The notes: generated from the letters alone by a model not told the origin. Shown: positions 1-9,324, counted from the stretch's first letter. The stretch is DNA of 57,901 nucleotides from Planctomycetota bacterium (GCA_002686595.1 NYXZ01000084.1:1-57901); one strand, 5' to 3'. Numbers and translations: made by a program.

Positions 1-38
1 GCCTGTATATCTTGCCATGTTCTGTTCCTGAGCTGGTC

Positions 39-419
39 CTAGACGCGGCGCCGCTTGCGGGCGCGGCAGCCGTTATGGGGAAGGGGTGTGACATCCTCGA
101 TCAGGGAAATCCGTAGGCCGGCGTTGGCCAGGGCGCGGATTGCGGACTCGCGTCCGGAACCAGCCCCCTTGACACGTACCGTGACCTCCTTCATGCCATT
201 GCGCGTGGCCACGGCTGCGGCCCGCTCGGCCGCCCGCTGGGCCGCGAAGGGCGTGCTCTTACGCGTGCCCTTGAAGCCGACGGCGCCAGAGGTACCCCAG
301 GAGATGGTGTTGCCCTGAACATCGGTGATCGTGATGTGCGTGTTATTGAACGACGCCTTCACGTGGACGATGCCCTTGGCGACATTCTTGCGTTGCTTGC
401 GTTTGGTGGTCTTGGCCAT
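39..419 (-). CDS. rpsK: 30S ribosomal protein S11
   Basis: Small-subunit platform protein (126 aa, normal family length) that lines the mRNA exit region next to S7 and S18. It is recognised from the N-terminal strand [18 protein letters not shown] and the basic tail [13 protein letters not shown]. It lies 4 nt downstream of rpsM, so the two are translated together as the start of the alpha operon. In most bacteria rpsD, rpoA and rplQ follow; they would lie beyond base 1. The 38 bases before the stop codon hold nothing I can identify. Confidence 0.98.
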   Translation of the reverse strand: MAKTTKRKQRKNVAKGIVHVKASFNNTHITITDVQGNTISWGTSGAVGFKGTRKSTPFAAQRAAERAAAVATRNGMKEVTVRVKGAGSGRESAIRALANAGLRISLIEDVTPLPHNGCRARKRRRV

Positions 420-423
420 GGCT

Positions 424-807
424 CTACTTCATACCCTTCACTGATTTCTTGCCGGCGACGGTCTTCTTGGCGCCCTTGCGCCCCCGGGCATTGGTGCGTG
501 TTCGTTGACCGCGTACGGGCAGTCCGCGCCGGTGGCGCATCCCGCGGTAGCAGCCGATGTCTCGCAGGCGGTTCACATTCGAGGCCAACTCCCGGCGCAG
601 GTTACCCTCGACGGTGTATTCCTTTTGAATGTAGCCGGCCAGCGTTGTGAGCTGCTCTTCGCTCAGATCACGCGCCTTGAGGCCCGGATCGAGCGTAAGG
701 TCGGCACAAATCTTCAAGGCTGTGGTGCGGCCGACACCAAAGAGGTAAGTCAGCGCGATCTCGAGGCGCTTGTCGTTGGGGATGTCTACACCGATCAGAC
801 GCGGCAT
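424..807 (-). CDS. rpsM: 30S ribosomal protein S13
   Basis: Head protein of the 30S subunit (127 aa) that forms the B1 bridges to 23S helix 38 and L5 and whose tail contacts P-site tRNA. The start [14 protein letters not shown], the helix-two-turn-helix region [14 protein letters not shown] and the C-terminal [18 protein letters not shown] are all family hallmarks. The lysine-rich tail is intact. It follows rpmJ with a 47 nt gap and is closely followed by rpsK, the usual alpha-operon order. Confidence 0.98.
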   Translation of the reverse strand: MPRLIGVDIPNDKRLEIALTYLFGVGRTTALKICADLTLDPGLKARDLSEEQLTTLAGYIQKEYTVEGNLRRELASNVNRLRDIGCYRGMRHRRGLPVRGQRTRTNARGRKGAKKTVAGKKSVKGMK

Positions 808-854
808 GCTATTGACTCCATATGAGGCTGGGGGTTCTGGGAGGCGTTCATCAT

Positions 855-974
855 CTAACGGCCCTGCCGTTGCTTATGCCTCGGGTCACTCTTGCAGATC
901 ACGCGCACCACTCCACGGCGGCGAACGATCTTGCAGTTCATACACATTCTTCTAACACTGCTGCGCACTTTCAT
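855..974 (-). CDS. rpmJ: 50S ribosomal protein L36 (zinc-binding form)
   Basis: A 39-residue protein starting [11 protein letters not shown], the smallest large-subunit protein, which binds 23S rRNA near L6 and L16. The zinc ligands are all present: C11, C14, C27 and H33, so this is the metal-binding (C+) version. The reading frame stays open far upstream through infA, but the conserved start and length fix the ATG at base 974. It sits 2 nt after infA. Confidence 0.97.
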   Translation of the reverse strand: MKVRSSVRRMCMNCKIVRRRGVVRVICKSDPRHKQRQGR

Positions 975-976
975 GA

Positions 977-1219
977 TTAACGGCGCCTCCTTCTGGGTCG
1001 GCGGTCTCCACGGCAGACGATGCGCCCCTTGGTAAGGTCGTAGGGCGACATCTCTACTGTGATTTTGTCTCCGGGCAGGATGCGGATGTAGTGCATGCGC
1101 ATCTTCCCACTGACATGGGCCAGGATCTCGTGTCCCGAATCCAACTTGGCCCGAAAACGGGCGTTGGGCAGGGCCTCCGAGACGATTGCTTCCACGGTGA
1201 TCGGTTCTTCCTTGGCCAT
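977..1219 (-). CDS. infA: Translation initiation factor IF-1
   Basis: An 80-aa OB-fold protein that occupies the 30S A site during initiation with IF-2 and IF-3. Typical segments are [32 protein letters not shown] and LTKGRIVCR. An upstream in-frame ATG would add seven Gly-rich residues, but the ATG at 1219 is the family start. It has a GGAGG ribosome-binding site about 8 nt upstream and overlaps the adk stop codon (TAATG). The gene lies between adk and rpmJ as in many bacterial spc operons. The tail PRRRRR is more basic than usual. Confidence 0.97.
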   Translation of the reverse strand: MAKEEPITVEAIVSEALPNARFRAKLDSGHEILAHVSGKMRMHYIRILPGDKITVEMSPYDLTKGRIVCRGDRRPRRRRR

Positions 1220-1869
1220 TACGCCGCCCCCTCCAGGCAAGCGGTGAGCCGCTGATAAACTTCATCCGGGGCACCGTCACCACTGATTTGGGTGAGCTTG
1301 CCCTGGGTCTTGTAATAGGCCAAGAGGGGCTTAGTCTGCTGCTCGTAGACGGTCAGACGCTCGCGCACCACCGCTTCCGCATCATCGGCGCGCTGGTAGA
1401 GTTCGCCAGCGCACTTTGTGCATTCGCCAGCTGTGGCGGGGGGCGCATAGGATTTGTGGTAGATGGCCTCGCAGCCACGGCACAGCAAGCGTCCGGTGGC
1501 GCGCTCGACCAGGGATTCGGTGGGTACATCGAGGTTGATCGCGCGCACATGCGTGCTGCTGGAGAGGCGGGTATCCAAGGCCTCGGCCTGTTCCAGGGTG
1601 CGCGGAAAGCCATCCAACAGGTATCCCGTAGCGCAGTCCGCCTGGGAGACACGGTCGAAAAGCATGTCAATCACAAGCGCATCGGGAACCAGTTGGCCGG
1701 ACTCCATGTACTCCTTGGCCTGGGCCCCCAGGGGCGTGCCCTGGGAGAGATTCGCCCGGAAGAGATCCCCCGTGGCGACATGGGGTGTACCGAGGGACCC
1801 CGCCAGGCGCGAGGACTGTGTGCCTTTGCCGGCACCGGGGGCGCCGAGGAGGATGAGCACGGAAGCCAT
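1219..1869 (-). CDS. adk: Adenylate kinase
   Basis: Cytosolic enzyme interconverting ATP + AMP and 2 ADP (216 aa, the long-lid class). The P-loop GAPGAGKGT is at residues 8-16, the AMP-site region ATGDLFR follows, and GFPRTLEQA is present. The LID carries four cysteines (CRGC and, about 20 residues later, CTKC), so it binds structural zinc as in Gram-positive adenylate kinases, unlike E. coli. It lies 2 nt downstream of secY, and its stop overlaps the infA start, so synthesis is coupled to the spc operon. Confidence 0.97.
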   Translation of the reverse strand: MASVLILLGAPGAGKGTQSSRLAGSLGTPHVATGDLFRANLSQGTPLGAQAKEYMESGQLVPDALVIDMLFDRVSQADCATGYLLDGFPRTLEQAEALDTRLSSSTHVRAINLDVPTESLVERATGRLLCRGCEAIYHKSYAPPATAGECTKCAGELYQRADDAEAVVRERLTVYEQQTKPLLAYYKTQGKLTQISGDGAPDEVYQRLTACLEGAA

Positions 1870-1871
1870 GA

Positions 1872-3179
1872 CTACTTCTTTTCCCCCGTACGGGTCCAGC
1901 CGGGACCACCGGCCTTCATGAAACCCTCGTAGTTGCGCATGACCAGCTGCGAGTTGAGCTTGTCCACCAGTTCCAAGGCCACGCCCACAACAATCAACAC
2001 CGAAGTCCCCCCAAGGAAATACCGCATGTCGTTGGTCATGCCAGTTCCCTCGGTGACGAAGGCCGGCAGCACGGCGATGACGGCCAAGAAAGCGGCGCCG
2101 GCCAGGGTGATTCTGGTCAGGGTGTTGCCCAGGTATTCAGCAGTGCTGGCACCGGGACGGATGCCTGGGATGAAGGAGCCGTGCTCCCGCAGGTTCTTGG
2201 CGATCTCCTCCGGCTGAAACATCAAGCGGTTCCAGAAGAAGCAGAAGAAGAAAACCAGGGCCAGGTAAATGGTCACATAGGCGAACCCGGTCTGGTCGTT
2301 GAAGACATCGCGCAGGTAGGTCCAGCCGAGCCACTGGAAGAGGACCGAGGGCACAATGAAAATTACCGAGGCGAAGATGATCGGCATCACACCGGCCATA
2401 TTGACCTTGAGCGGTAGGTAATGGCGCTGGCCGCCGTAGACCCGGCGGCCACGCGTCAACCGCGCGTACTGGATCGGAATACGCCGAGCCCCCTTGTGCA
2501 TGAAGACGACGACGAAGACGGTCACGGCCCAGATACCGCTCATGTAGAGCATGGTCTGCCAGAACTCCTCGGTTCCGACCAACTGGCTCATGGAAATGGG
2601 CATGCTGGCAATGATGCCCGCCATGATGATCAGCGAGGCGCCGTTCCCCACACCGTACTCAGTGATCAGTTCACCCAACCACATGACGAGCAAGGCGCCG
2701 GTAACCAGCGAGGCGATCACCAAGATGCCCAAGCTGACCGGGTTGTCGCGCATGGTGTCGGACACCATTTGCGGGTTGCGCAGGAATACGCCTGTATAAA
2801 TGAAGACCGCCTGCAGGATCGCGATGGGCACGACCGCCAAGCGCGTCCACTGGTTGATCTTCTTTTGCCCCGCGGCCCCCTCCTTGGCCACGGCCTCGAG
2901 CGTGGGCGAGATCTTGGTCAACATCGAGAAGATGATGGAGGCCGAGATGAAAGGCATGATGCCCAGGGCAAAGATCGCAGTCTGTCCGATGGCGCCACCA
3001 GAGAGGGCGCTCATCAAACCAAACAGAGCATTCTCGTCTTGACGCACCAAGAACTGAGGGTCCATGCCGGGAATCGGCACTTGGAAGCCAATCCGGTAGC
3101 AAAGCAGGATGCCCAGGGTGCGCAGAATGCGCTGCCTGGTTTCCTGGATGCGGAAGAGTTGTAGGAAACCCTGGCTCAC
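1872..3179 (-). CDS. secY: Protein translocase subunit SecY
   Basis: Ten-helix channel subunit of the SecYEG translocon in the inner membrane (435 aa). The N-terminus QLFRIQETRQRILRTLGILL, the plug region GGAIGQTAIFALGIMPFISA and the cytosolic loop with GARRIPIQYA are characteristic. The C-terminal loop NLREHGSFIPGIRPG is conserved. The start codon overlaps the rplO stop (ATGA), the standard coupling in spc operons. Its partners SecE (27779-28213) and fused SecDF (46260-49244) are also in this window. Confidence 0.98.
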   Translation of the reverse strand: MSQGFLQLFRIQETRQRILRTLGILLCYRIGFQVPIPGMDPQFLVRQDENALFGLMSALSGGAIGQTAIFALGIMPFISASIIFSMLTKISPTLEAVAKEGAAGQKKINQWTRLAVVPIAILQAVFIYTGVFLRNPQMVSDTMRDNPVSLGILVIASLVTGALLVMWLGELITEYGVGNGASLIIMAGIIASMPISMSQLVGTEEFWQTMLYMSGIWAVTVFVVVFMHKGARRIPIQYARLTRGRRVYGGQRHYLPLKVNMAGVMPIIFASVIFIVPSVLFQWLGWTYLRDVFNDQTGFAYVTIYLALVFFFCFFWNRLMFQPEEIAKNLREHGSFIPGIRPGASTAEYLGNTLTRITLAGAAFLAVIAVLPAFVTEGTGMTNDMRYFLGGTSVLIVVGVALELVDKLNSQLVMRNYEGFMKAGGPGWTRTGEKK

Positions 3180-3733
3180 CCGTCGGACTCCTCAGAATTG
3201 GCGTCGGTAGCCTGCTCAGCCGGGGCCTGCGCGGGCTGCTCAACGGGAGCCGTGTCAGACGCCTGCCCGGAGCATTCGCGCCCCTTGCTGTCCAACTCGA
3301 CGACCGTACCGCCGGCGGCGGCGATCTTCTCTTGGGCTGACTTGCTGCATTTTTGCGCGCGGATGGTCAGCTTGACCTTCAGTTCCCCGTTGCCGAGGAC
3401 CTTCAGCTGGTCTGTGTTCTTGCTCACCAGTCCCTGGGCCAAGACGGCTGCCAAATCCACCGTATCCCCATCAGCGAAGACGCCCAAGGCGCCCACATTA
3501 ATGATGGTGTAGTCCTTGCGGAAACGGGCGTTGGTGAAGCCCCGCTTGGGGATCCGCCGGTAGATGGGCATCTGCCCACCCTCGTAGCCCGGGCGCCGGC
3601 TGGAACCGGAGCGGGAACCGAGGCCCTTGTGGCCGCGACCGGAAGTCTTGCCGTTGCCGCTGCCGGTACCGCGACCCAGACGGTTGCGCTTTTTGTACGG
3701 CGTGCCTTTTGAGGTGATGGTCTTGAGGTCCAT
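3176..3733 (-). CDS. rplO: 50S ribosomal protein L15 with C-terminal extension
   Basis: Large-subunit assembly protein with a long basic N-terminal extension that threads into 23S rRNA. Glycine-rich segments such as GRGTGSGNGKTSGRGHKG are typical. The core ends near residue 155. About 30 further residues are acidic and rich in Ala, Pro and Gln, bringing the total to 185 aa against a usual 145-150. The gene follows rpsE after only 14 nt, which leaves no room for rpmD (L30), normally found between them. Confidence 0.96.
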   Translation of the reverse strand: MDLKTITSKGTPYKKRNRLGRGTGSGNGKTSGRGHKGLGSRSGSSRRPGYEGGQMPIYRRIPKRGFTNARFRKDYTIINVGALGVFADGDTVDLAAVLAQGLVSKNTDQLKVLGNGELKVKLTIRAQKCSKSAQEKIAAAGGTVVELDSKGRECSGQASDTAPVEQPAQAPAEQATDANSEESDG

Positions 3734-3747
3734 TGCTTTGGGTCTCG

Positions 3748-4260
3748 TTAGAGTTCGACTCCGCGCAGGGCGGCGACTTCTTCGGGGGAACGGAGCTGGC
3801 TCAGGGCGTGCAGGGTCGCCTTGACCAGGTTGATCGGGTTGGTGGAGCCATAGGCCTTGGACAGCAGGTTTCGGATCCCACCCATCTCAGCCACGGCCCG
3901 TACCGAAGCGCCGGCGATGATGCCGGTACCGTCGGAAGCGGGGATCAGGCGTACGATCGCACCGCAGTGCTCACCCGTCACTTCGTGGGGAATGGAGCCC
4001 CAGGGCGTGCGCGAAAACAGCTGCAGGTGCTTGCGCCCGTCCTTGGCGGCTTTTTCAACGGCCATGGGCACTTGTCGGGCCTTGCCGAAGCCGTAGCCCA
4101 CTATCCCCTCGCGATTGCCGATTATGGACAGGGCCGAAAAGGAGAAACGACGACCACCCTTGACGACCGCAGCGGAACGGTTGACGGCCACCAGCAGTTC
4201 GTCCAGACCCTTGCCGTCATCAATCTCGGCCGGGTCAACGTATTGGATCTTTGCCTTCAT
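3748..4260 (-). CDS. rpsE: 30S ribosomal protein S5
   Basis: Protein of the 30S body/decoding region (170 aa) that acts in fidelity and mRNA unwinding at the entry channel with S3 and S4. The double-stranded RNA-binding-like N-terminal half (NRSAAVVKGGRRFSFSAL and GIVGYGFGKARQVP) and the C-terminal half (GTGIIAGASVRAVAEMGGI) are complete. Residues around VKGGRRFSF match the region where spectinomycin-resistance changes map, and I see no obvious deletion there. It is followed directly by rplO. Confidence 0.97.
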   Translation of the reverse strand: MKAKIQYVDPAEIDDGKGLDELLVAVNRSAAVVKGGRRFSFSALSIIGNREGIVGYGFGKARQVPMAVEKAAKDGRKHLQLFSRTPWGSIPHEVTGEHCGAIVRLIPASDGTGIIAGASVRAVAEMGGIRNLLSKAYGSTNPINLVKATLHALSQLRSPEEVAALRGVEL

Positions 4261-4282
4261 GTGTGTTGCTTGACTGTTCCTA

Positions 4283-4651
4283 CTAGAACTTGAGGCCGCC
4301 TTCGCGCGCGGCTTCGGCCAGGGCTCTTACCCGACCGTGGTACTTGGCGGAGCCACGGTCAAAAACGACGCGGTCCACCCCAGCTTCGATTCCCAGCCGA
4401 GCGATCTCGGCTCCCACCAGGGAGGCCTTCTCAGACTTCTTCTTGCCAGCGAGCGCATCCTTCAAGCTGCCGCCGGCAGTGCCGACATGGGCCAAGGTGC
4501 GCCCGGAGGCATCGTCGATGATCTGGGCGTAGATGTGTTGGCTGGAACGGCACACGCTGAGACGCGGGGCCTTGCTGACCTTCTTGATCCGAGCCCGCGT
4601 GGAGCGCTTGCGCCGCAGACGGCCGGTGTTCTTACGCTTGAGTGATTCCAT
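4283..4651 (-). CDS. rplR: 50S ribosomal protein L18
   Basis: 5S-rRNA-binding protein of the central protuberance (122 aa), working with L5 to dock 5S rRNA. Recognised from RLSVCRSSQHIYAQIIDDAS, the G-containing SLKDALAGKKK region and the terminal FDRGSAKYHGRVRALAEAAREGGL. The Arg/Lys-rich N-terminus binds RNA. It lies between rplF and rpsE as in the canonical spc operon, with 11 and 22 nt spacers. Confidence 0.97.
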   Translation of the reverse strand: MESLKRKNTGRLRRKRSTRARIKKVSKAPRLSVCRSSQHIYAQIIDDASGRTLAHVGTAGGSLKDALAGKKKSEKASLVGAEIARLGIEAGVDRVVFDRGSAKYHGRVRALAEAAREGGLKF

Positions 4652-4662
4652 GACTTAGATGC

Positions 4663-5211
4663 TTAGGCTCCGAAGGACTTGCCGGCCTTGCGACGGACAT
4701 ACTCGCCGGAGTAGTGAATGCCCTTGCCCTTGTAGGGCTCGGGGGGGCGGACCTTGCGAATCGTGGCGGCTACCTGGCCCAGTTCCTGCTTGTCAGGACC
4801 GGACAGAATCAGGGTAGTCGGGTTGGGGGCTTCAGCTGTGACCGAGGCCGGCAGGGGTATGTTGACCGGGTGGCAGAAGCCAATGTTCAACACAATCTGC
4901 TTACCCTGGACGGCGGCGTTCCATCCGACACCGACGATCTCAAGTTTCTTGGTGAAGGGCGTGGTTACACCCAAGACCATGTTGTTCACCAGGGCTCTCG
5001 TCATGCCATGGAAGGCCCGCCCCTCGCGGGAATCCGCGCCATCTTCGAGCACGACGCGAGCCTCCTTCTCGTCGATTTCAACACCGACTTCCGGGCGTAG
5101 GGTGAGCTCCAAATTGCCCTTGGGTCCCTTGACAGCCAGACGCCGATCTTGGCCCAAGGTCACGGTAACCCCAGAGGGGATGGTCACGGGTTGTTTGCCG
5201 ATTCTAGACAT
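4663..5211 (-). CDS. rplF: 50S ribosomal protein L6
   Basis: Large-subunit protein near the factor-binding site and sarcin-ricin loop (182 aa). It has the duplicated L6 fold; MSRIGKQPVTIPSGV opens the first copy, and the second ends with the hallmark PPEPYKGKGIHYSGEYVRRK. It is full length. It follows rpsH after 5 nt and precedes rplR. Confidence 0.97.
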   Translation of the reverse strand: MSRIGKQPVTIPSGVTVTLGQDRRLAVKGPKGNLELTLRPEVGVEIDEKEARVVLEDGADSREGRAFHGMTRALVNNMVLGVTTPFTKKLEIVGVGWNAAVQGKQIVLNIGFCHPVNIPLPASVTAEAPNPTTLILSGPDKQELGQVAATIRKVRPPEPYKGKGIHYSGEYVRRKAGKSFGA

Positions 5212-5216
5212 GAGAC

Positions 5217-5612
5217 CTAATAAACGCGGGCAAGGACTTCTCCGCCGGAGTTCTTGGAACGCGCTTGGCGGTCGGACAGGATGCCCAGGGGCGTGGAGAG
5301 AATGCTGATACCCAGGCCGCGTAACACCGGAGTGAGTTCGCGGGCTTTGCTGTAAACGCGGCAGCCGGGTGTACTGATACGGGAGATACTGCGGATTACC
5401 TGTTCGCCATCGGGGCCGTACTTGAGCTGCACGCGCAGCTGGCTACAGGGCTTGGCCTCCTCCACGGCGTAGGATTCGATGAAGCCCTCGTCCTTGAGAA
5501 CTTCAGCAATCCCCACCTTCATGCGAGAGGCGGGCAGGCTCACGCTCTTGGCGTGAATGGCATTGGCGTTCCTGATGCGTGTCAGGAGATCGGCTACGGG
5601 GTCGGTCATCAT
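5217..5612 (-). CDS. rpsH: 30S ribosomal protein S8
   Basis: Primary 16S-binding protein of the central domain; in E. coli it is also the translational repressor of the spc operon. The protein begins MMTDPVADLLTRIRNA. Two adjacent ATG codons (5612, 5609) are possible; I chose the first because an AGGA ribosome-binding site lies 10 nt before it. An open extension upstream overlaps rpsN and is not part of the gene. The C-terminus GGLG-like motif is replaced by PVLRGLGISILSTPLGILSD, normal for the family. Length is 131 aa. Confidence 0.96.
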   Translation of the reverse strand: MMTDPVADLLTRIRNANAIHAKSVSLPASRMKVGIAEVLKDEGFIESYAVEEAKPCSQLRVQLKYGPDGEQVIRSISRISTPGCRVYSKARELTPVLRGLGISILSTPLGILSDRQARSKNSGGEVLARVY

Positions 5613-5625
5613 GGCGTGTTCGTCC

Positions 5626-5811
5626 TTACCAAGAAGCCTTGCGCATACCCGGGATTTCACCGAGATGGGCGCGTTCGCGGAGACAGATGCGGCAAATGCC
5701 AAACTTGCGGTAAACGGCCCGAGCACGCCCGCAGAAGTTGCAGCGGGTGTAAGCACGGGACTTAAACTTAGGAGTGCGCTTGCACTTATTGATCAGAGAT
5801 GTCTTGGCCAT
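5626..5811 (-). CDS. rpsN: 30S ribosomal protein S14, zinc-binding type
   Basis: Short S14 of the zinc-ribbon class: 61 aa starting [20 protein letters not shown], with ligands C24-x2-C27 and C40-x2-C43 visible. It joins the 30S head near S3 and S10. The upstream in-frame extension to 5883 overlaps rplE and was rejected because family length and the MAK start fit base 5811, 1 nt past the rplE stop. Together with L33 and L36 here, all zinc-capable ribosomal proteins of the window are the metal-binding forms. Confidence 0.97.
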   Translation of the reverse strand: MAKTSLINKCKRTPKFKSRAYTRCNFCGRARAVYRKFGICRICLRERAHLGEIPGMRKASW

Positions 5812-5812
5812 A

Positions 5813-6367
5813 TCAGTTGGTAACAGCCTCCCGACTGCGGAAGGGCATGCCGAGTCCCTTGAGGAGCTCGTAACCCTGTTCATCGGTGGTGGCGGTGGTC
5901 ACAAAGGTGATATCCATGCCCTGGGGGTACTCGACCCGGTCGAACTCGATTTCAGGGAACACGGTTTGTTCGGAGAGGCCCAGGGTGTAGTTGCCACGCC
6001 CGTCCAACTTGTCCTTGAGGCCGCGGAAGTCCCGGATTCGAGGCAGAACCACGGCGATCAGGCGATCGGCGAACTCCCACATACGTTCACGGCGCAGCGT
6101 CACGGCACAGGCGATCGGCATGCCGATGCGTAGCTTGAAGCCAGACACCGCTCGCTTGGACAGGCGGATGGTCGGCTTCTGCCCGGTGATAATCGCCAGA
6201 TCCCTGGCAGCTGCTTCAACCATGGCCTTGTTCTCAACCGCGCCCTTGACGCCCATGTTGACCACAATCTTGGTCAGACCGGGAATAGCGTGTGCATTCT
6301 GGATGTCGAAGCGCTCCTTCAAGCTCCCGACAACCTCATTGGTGTACTTTTCTTTTAGACGGGGCAT
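5813..6367 (-). CDS. rplE: 50S ribosomal protein L5
   Basis: Central-protuberance protein that binds 5S rRNA and touches P-site tRNA and S13 (184 aa). Clear motifs are [35 protein letters not shown] and [10 protein letters not shown], and the end GLGMPFR is typical. It is two bases downstream of rplX and one base upstream of rpsN, keeping strict spc order. Confidence 0.98.
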   Translation of the reverse strand: MPRLKEKYTNEVVGSLKERFDIQNAHAIPGLTKIVVNMGVKGAVENKAMVEAAARDLAIITGQKPTIRLSKRAVSGFKLRIGMPIACAVTLRRERMWEFADRLIAVVLPRIRDFRGLKDKLDGRGNYTLGLSEQTVFPEIEFDRVEYPQGMDITFVTTATTDEQGYELLKGLGMPFRSREAVTN

Positions 6368-6369
6368 GC

Positions 6370-6633
6370 TCAGTTCTCAGTGCTGGGACGCCGGCGGATG
6401 CCCTTGCCCGTTTTGGGATCGAGGTGCTGTACATTGCTGACGTGCACGGCCACTTCTTGCTGCACGCGCTCGCCCTGGGGGCTTTGCTGCGTGGGCTTGC
6501 GATGCTTCCAGCGCATGTTCACGCCTTCCACCACCACCCGTTGTCGTGTGGGAATAGCCTCGATGATCTCTCCGGTACGACCCTTGTCGTTGCCGGAAAT
6601 AACAATAACCGTGTCACCTTTGCGGACATGCAT
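6370..6633 (-). CDS. rplX: 50S ribosomal protein L24
   Basis: Assembly-initiating protein of the large subunit near the exit tunnel (87 aa). The KOW motif appears at the N-terminus ([20 protein letters not shown]), followed by [15 protein letters not shown]. It is slightly shorter than the usual 100-105 aa but has a complete core. The start ATG shares a base with the rplN stop (TGATG), so translation is coupled. Confidence 0.97.
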   Translation of the reverse strand: MHVRKGDTVIVISGNDKGRTGEIIEAIPTRQRVVVEGVNMRWKHRKPTQQSPQGERVQQEVAVHVSNVQHLDPKTGKGIRRRPSTEN

Positions 6634-7001
6634 CAGACGACCTCCTGGGCCAACGAAACGATCTTCATGTACTTCTTCTGGCGCAGCTCCCGGGCAATGG
6701 CCCCGAAGATGCGCGTGCCGCGCGGGTTGCCTTCCGTATCCACAAGCACCAAGGCGTTGTGGTCAAAGCGCACATAGGAGCCGTCGACGCGACGCGTATT
6801 TTTCTTCACGCGCACAATGACGCCTCGCACCAGGGTGCCCTTCTTGACTTCCGAGCCTGGCATGGCCTTCTTGACGCTGGCCACGATCAGGTCCCCCAGG
6901 CTGGCGTAACGCCGATGCGTGCCGCCCAGGACTTTGATGCACTGCACCTGCTTGGCGCCGGTGTTGTCAGCCACATCTAGGTAGGTTTGCATCTGAATCA
7001 T
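6633..7001 (-). CDS. rplN: 50S ribosomal protein L14
   Basis: Beta-barrel protein at the subunit interface forming bridge B5/B8 with 16S helix 14 (122 aa, exactly family length). It begins [17 protein letters not shown] and includes [21 protein letters not shown] and [13 protein letters not shown]. Its start overlaps the rpsQ stop by four bases, and its own stop overlaps rplX. Confidence 0.98.
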   Translation of the reverse strand: MIQMQTYLDVADNTGAKQVQCIKVLGGTHRRYASLGDLIVASVKKAMPGSEVKKGTLVRGVIVRVKKNTRRVDGSYVRFDHNALVLVDTEGNPRGTRIFGAIARELRQKKYMKIVSLAQEVV

Positions 7002-7279
7002 TGCACACCTCCAGAGGTCGTCGACTTACGCACCACCGAGAGCAGGCGCCAGCGCTTGTTCTTGCTCAAGGGCCGGCACTCACCCAGGTCCACGGTGTCA
7101 CCGAGCCCGGCTTGGTTTTCCTCGTCGTGAACGAGGTACTTCTTGTGGCGCCGGATGTACTTTTTGTACTTGGGATGCTTGAAGAGGCGTTCCACGCGCA
7201 CCGTGATGGTTTTGTCCATCCGGTCGCTGACCACGACTCCCTGTAGCGTCCTACGACTGTTTCTTGTTTCAGCACTCAT
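6998..7279 (-). CDS. rpsQ: 30S ribosomal protein S17
   Basis: Primary 16S-binding OB-fold protein of the 30S body (93 aa). Typical strings are [20 protein letters not shown] and [22 protein letters not shown] at 7282 could also start it, but the ATG at 7279 overlaps the rpmC stop in the TGATG arrangement used elsewhere in this operon, so I prefer it. Its stop overlaps the rplN start. Confidence 0.96.
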   Translation of the reverse strand: MSAETRNSRRTLQGVVVSDRMDKTITVRVERLFKHPKYKKYIRRHKKYLVHDEENQAGLGDTVDLGECRPLSKNKRWRLLSVVRKSTTSGGVQ

Positions 7280-7491
7280 CACTTGGGTTCCTGATCGCGA
7301 ATACCTGTGGACCGTTCGTTTTGGATTGTGTTGATCCGGGCGATAGAGCGACGCAGCACCCGAATCCTCGCGGGATTCGCTGCTGAGTCAGTGGCGGCTT
7401 TGAAGCGCAGCTCGAAGAGCTCCTTCTTCAGAACCTCACTATCGAACTCAAGCTCCTGATCCGTCTTGCTTCTGATTTCTTCGACCTTCAT
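7279..7491 (-). CDS. rpmC: 50S ribosomal protein L29
   Basis: Two-helix coiled-coil protein at the nascent-chain exit, next to L23 (70 aa). The pattern [26 protein letters not shown], and [19 protein letters not shown] is the standard L29 fold. It is 10 nt after rplP and overlaps rpsQ. Confidence 0.96.
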   Translation of the reverse strand: MKVEEIRSKTDQELEFDSEVLKKELFELRFKAATDSAANPARIRVLRRSIARINTIQNERSTGIRDQEPK

Positions 7492-7501
7492 GTCCTATGC
7501 C

Positions 7502-7921
7502 TCAGCTGGTGGGAACTCGGTGAACCATCTTGACCTTGATGGGCATCTTGTGCGCCACACGCTTGAAGGCCTTCTTGGCGGTATCTTCGTCCACACCTCC
7601 GAGTTCAAAAAGGATGGTGCCGGGCTTCACTTCAGCGGCCCAGAACTCAACATCCCCTTTACCCTTGCCCATGCGAACCTCGGCCGGCTTGGACGAGATC
7701 GGCTTGTGGGGAAAGATGCGAATCCAGATCTTGGCAGTGCCATCCGTGGCGCGGTTGGCGGCCACCCGTCCGGCTTCGATGTGACGTCCCGTAATCCAGG
7801 CCGGATCGAGGGCCTGCAGGCCGTACTCACCGAACTCCACGCGATTGCCGCGCGTGGCATAGCCCTTGACGCGTCCGCGGTGTGCTTTGCGGTACTTGGA
7901 CCGCTTGGGCATCATGGCCAT
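7502..7921 (-). CDS. rplP: 50S ribosomal protein L16
   Basis: Large-subunit protein near the A-site tRNA elbow (139 aa, normal). Features: [41 protein letters not shown], the [10 protein letters not shown] motif and [20 protein letters not shown]. The Arg in the conserved PxxR region is replaced in context by [19 protein letters not shown], typical of most bacteria. It sits 2 nt after rpsC. Confidence 0.97.
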   Translation of the reverse strand: MAMMPKRSKYRKAHRGRVKGYATRGNRVEFGEYGLQALDPAWITGRHIEAGRVAANRATDGTAKIWIRIFPHKPISSKPAEVRMGKGKGDVEFWAAEVKPGTILFELGGVDEDTAKKAFKRVAHKMPIKVKMVHRVPTS

Positions 7922-7923
7922 GT

Positions 7924-8646
7924 CTAGGCCTCCCTTCTGGCGGGGCCGCGGCCCGCGCCGCGCGGGCGCTCGGAACGGCCAAACTTGTTCTGCGACTTGC
8001 GGTAGTTGACCTTCTCGCCGCGGGTGATGTCGCCCTTGTAGATCCAGACCTTGACGCCGATGATGCCGTAGGTCGTCTTGGCGCGGGCCGTGCCATAGTC
8101 GACCTCGGCCTGCAGCGTCGAGAGGGGCACGCGCCCTTCTCGTTCCTTGGTGGTACGCGCCATGTCAGCGCCACCCAAGCGTCCAGCCACCTCGACCTTG
8201 ATGCCCAGGGCACCGGCCTGCATGGTGGTTTGGATGGCTTTCTTGATGGCCCGTCGGAAGGCCATGCGCCGCACTAGAGCATCGGCAATCACTTCAGCTA
8301 CGAGCCCGGCGGACAACTCGGGCCGCTTGACCTCGTGAATCGTCAAGTGCACGAGCATGCCGGTCAACTGCTGCAGCTCAGCCTTGAGCTGATCCACGCG
8401 CACGCCCTTGCGACCCACAAGCACGCCGGGGCGCGCGGTGAAAATGATCACATTGACGGCCTCGCCGGTGCGTTCAATCTCAATGCGGGGAATGCCGGCG
8501 GAAGCATAGTCCTTGCAAATGTGGTCGCGGACCAGCTTGTCTTCCAGAAGCAGACGGGCAAAGTCCCGCTTGCCGCCGTGCCAGCGCGAACGCCAGGGCT
8601 CGATACTCGAAAGTCGGTATCCGGTGGGATGTATTTTCTGACCCAT
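7924..8646 (-). CDS. rpsC: 30S ribosomal protein S3
   Basis: Protein of the mRNA entry channel in the 30S head (240 aa). It opens [11 protein letters not shown], carries a KH domain ([20 protein letters not shown]) and the C-terminal domain with [20 protein letters not shown] and [15 protein letters not shown] short basic tail rich in Arg, Gly and Pro ends the protein. It follows rplV by 3 nt. Confidence 0.98.
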   Translation of the reverse strand: MGQKIHPTGYRLSSIEPWRSRWHGGKRDFARLLLEDKLVRDHICKDYASAGIPRIEIERTGEAVNVIIFTARPGVLVGRKGVRVDQLKAELQQLTGMLVHLTIHEVKRPELSAGLVAEVIADALVRRMAFRRAIKKAIQTTMQAGALGIKVEVAGRLGGADMARTTKEREGRVPLSTLQAEVDYGTARAKTTYGIIGVKVWIYKGDITRGEKVNYRKSQNKFGRSERPRGAGRGPARREA

Positions 8647-8649
8647 AAA

Positions 8650-9039
8650 TCAGCTGTCCTTTACCTGCTCGGACTCGGTTGCGGCACCGGCTTCGGCGAC
8701 GACCACCGTGAGGTGACTGGTCTTCTTGGAGTAGGGCATGGCGCGCCCCTGCGGCCCGGCACGCCAACGCATGCGGTTATTCAGCAGCGGACCGTCATCA
8801 GCCCGGCTGTCGGCAACAAACAGAGCATTGATGTCAACGCTCTCGTCCTGACCGGCATTGGCAACCGCGGAACGCAGCACCTTGAGGAAGAAGGCCGCCC
8901 CACGCTGGGGAGCCAACTCGAGTATCTCGAGGGCCTCGTTGACGGAACGCCCGCGGATCATGTCCGCCGCCAGACGCGCCTTGCGCGCGGTTATCCGGGC
9001 GTAGCGGTGCTTAGCTGTGAATCCAGTAATAGTGACCAT
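8650..9039 (-). CDS. rplV: 50S ribosomal protein L22
   Basis: Exit-tunnel constriction protein (129 aa). Core strings are AKHRYARITARKARLAADMIRG-like N-terminal helix residues (first half only quoted: KHRYARITARKARLA) and the beta-hairpin region GPLLNNRMRWRAGPQGRAMPY, which reaches into the tunnel. A 20-residue C-terminal tail (EAGAATESEQVKDS) extends past the normal end near SHLTVVV. Macrolide-related hairpin deletions are not apparent. Confidence 0.96.
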   Translation of the reverse strand: MVTITGFTAKHRYARITARKARLAADMIRGRSVNEALEILELAPQRGAAFFLKVLRSAVANAGQDESVDINALFVADSRADDGPLLNNRMRWRAGPQGRAMPYSKKTSHLTVVVAEAGAATESEQVKDS

Positions 9040-9045
9040 CTGGAC

Positions 9046-9324
9046 CTATGACCTCTGTGCTTCCTTCTTGTTGGTGTGGCCGCGGAAAGTACGCGTGGGT
9101 GCGAACTCTCCGAGTTTGTGGCCAACCATATCCTCGGTGATGAGCACTTTGATGTGCTGCTTGCCGTTGTGAACCATGAAGGTGTGCCCGATGAAATCGG
9201 GTGGAATGGTGCAGGCACGGGCCCAGGTCTTGATCGGGCTACGACCCCCACTAACCGCCTGCCGCTCGACCTTGAGGGCCAGCTTGGCATCGATATAGGG
9301 TCCCTTTTTAACGCTTCTTCCCAT
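9046..9324 (-). CDS. rpsS: 30S ribosomal protein S19
   Basis: Head protein that pairs with S13 at the B1a bridge (92 aa). It begins [15 protein letters not shown] and contains [16 protein letters not shown] and [15 protein letters not shown], all diagnostic. It is 6 nt upstream of rplV and 11 nt after rplB. Confidence 0.98.
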   Translation of the reverse strand: MGRSVKKGPYIDAKLALKVERQAVSGGRSPIKTWARACTIPPDFIGHTFMVHNGKQHIKVLITEDMVGHKLGEFAPTRTFRGHTNKKEAQRS

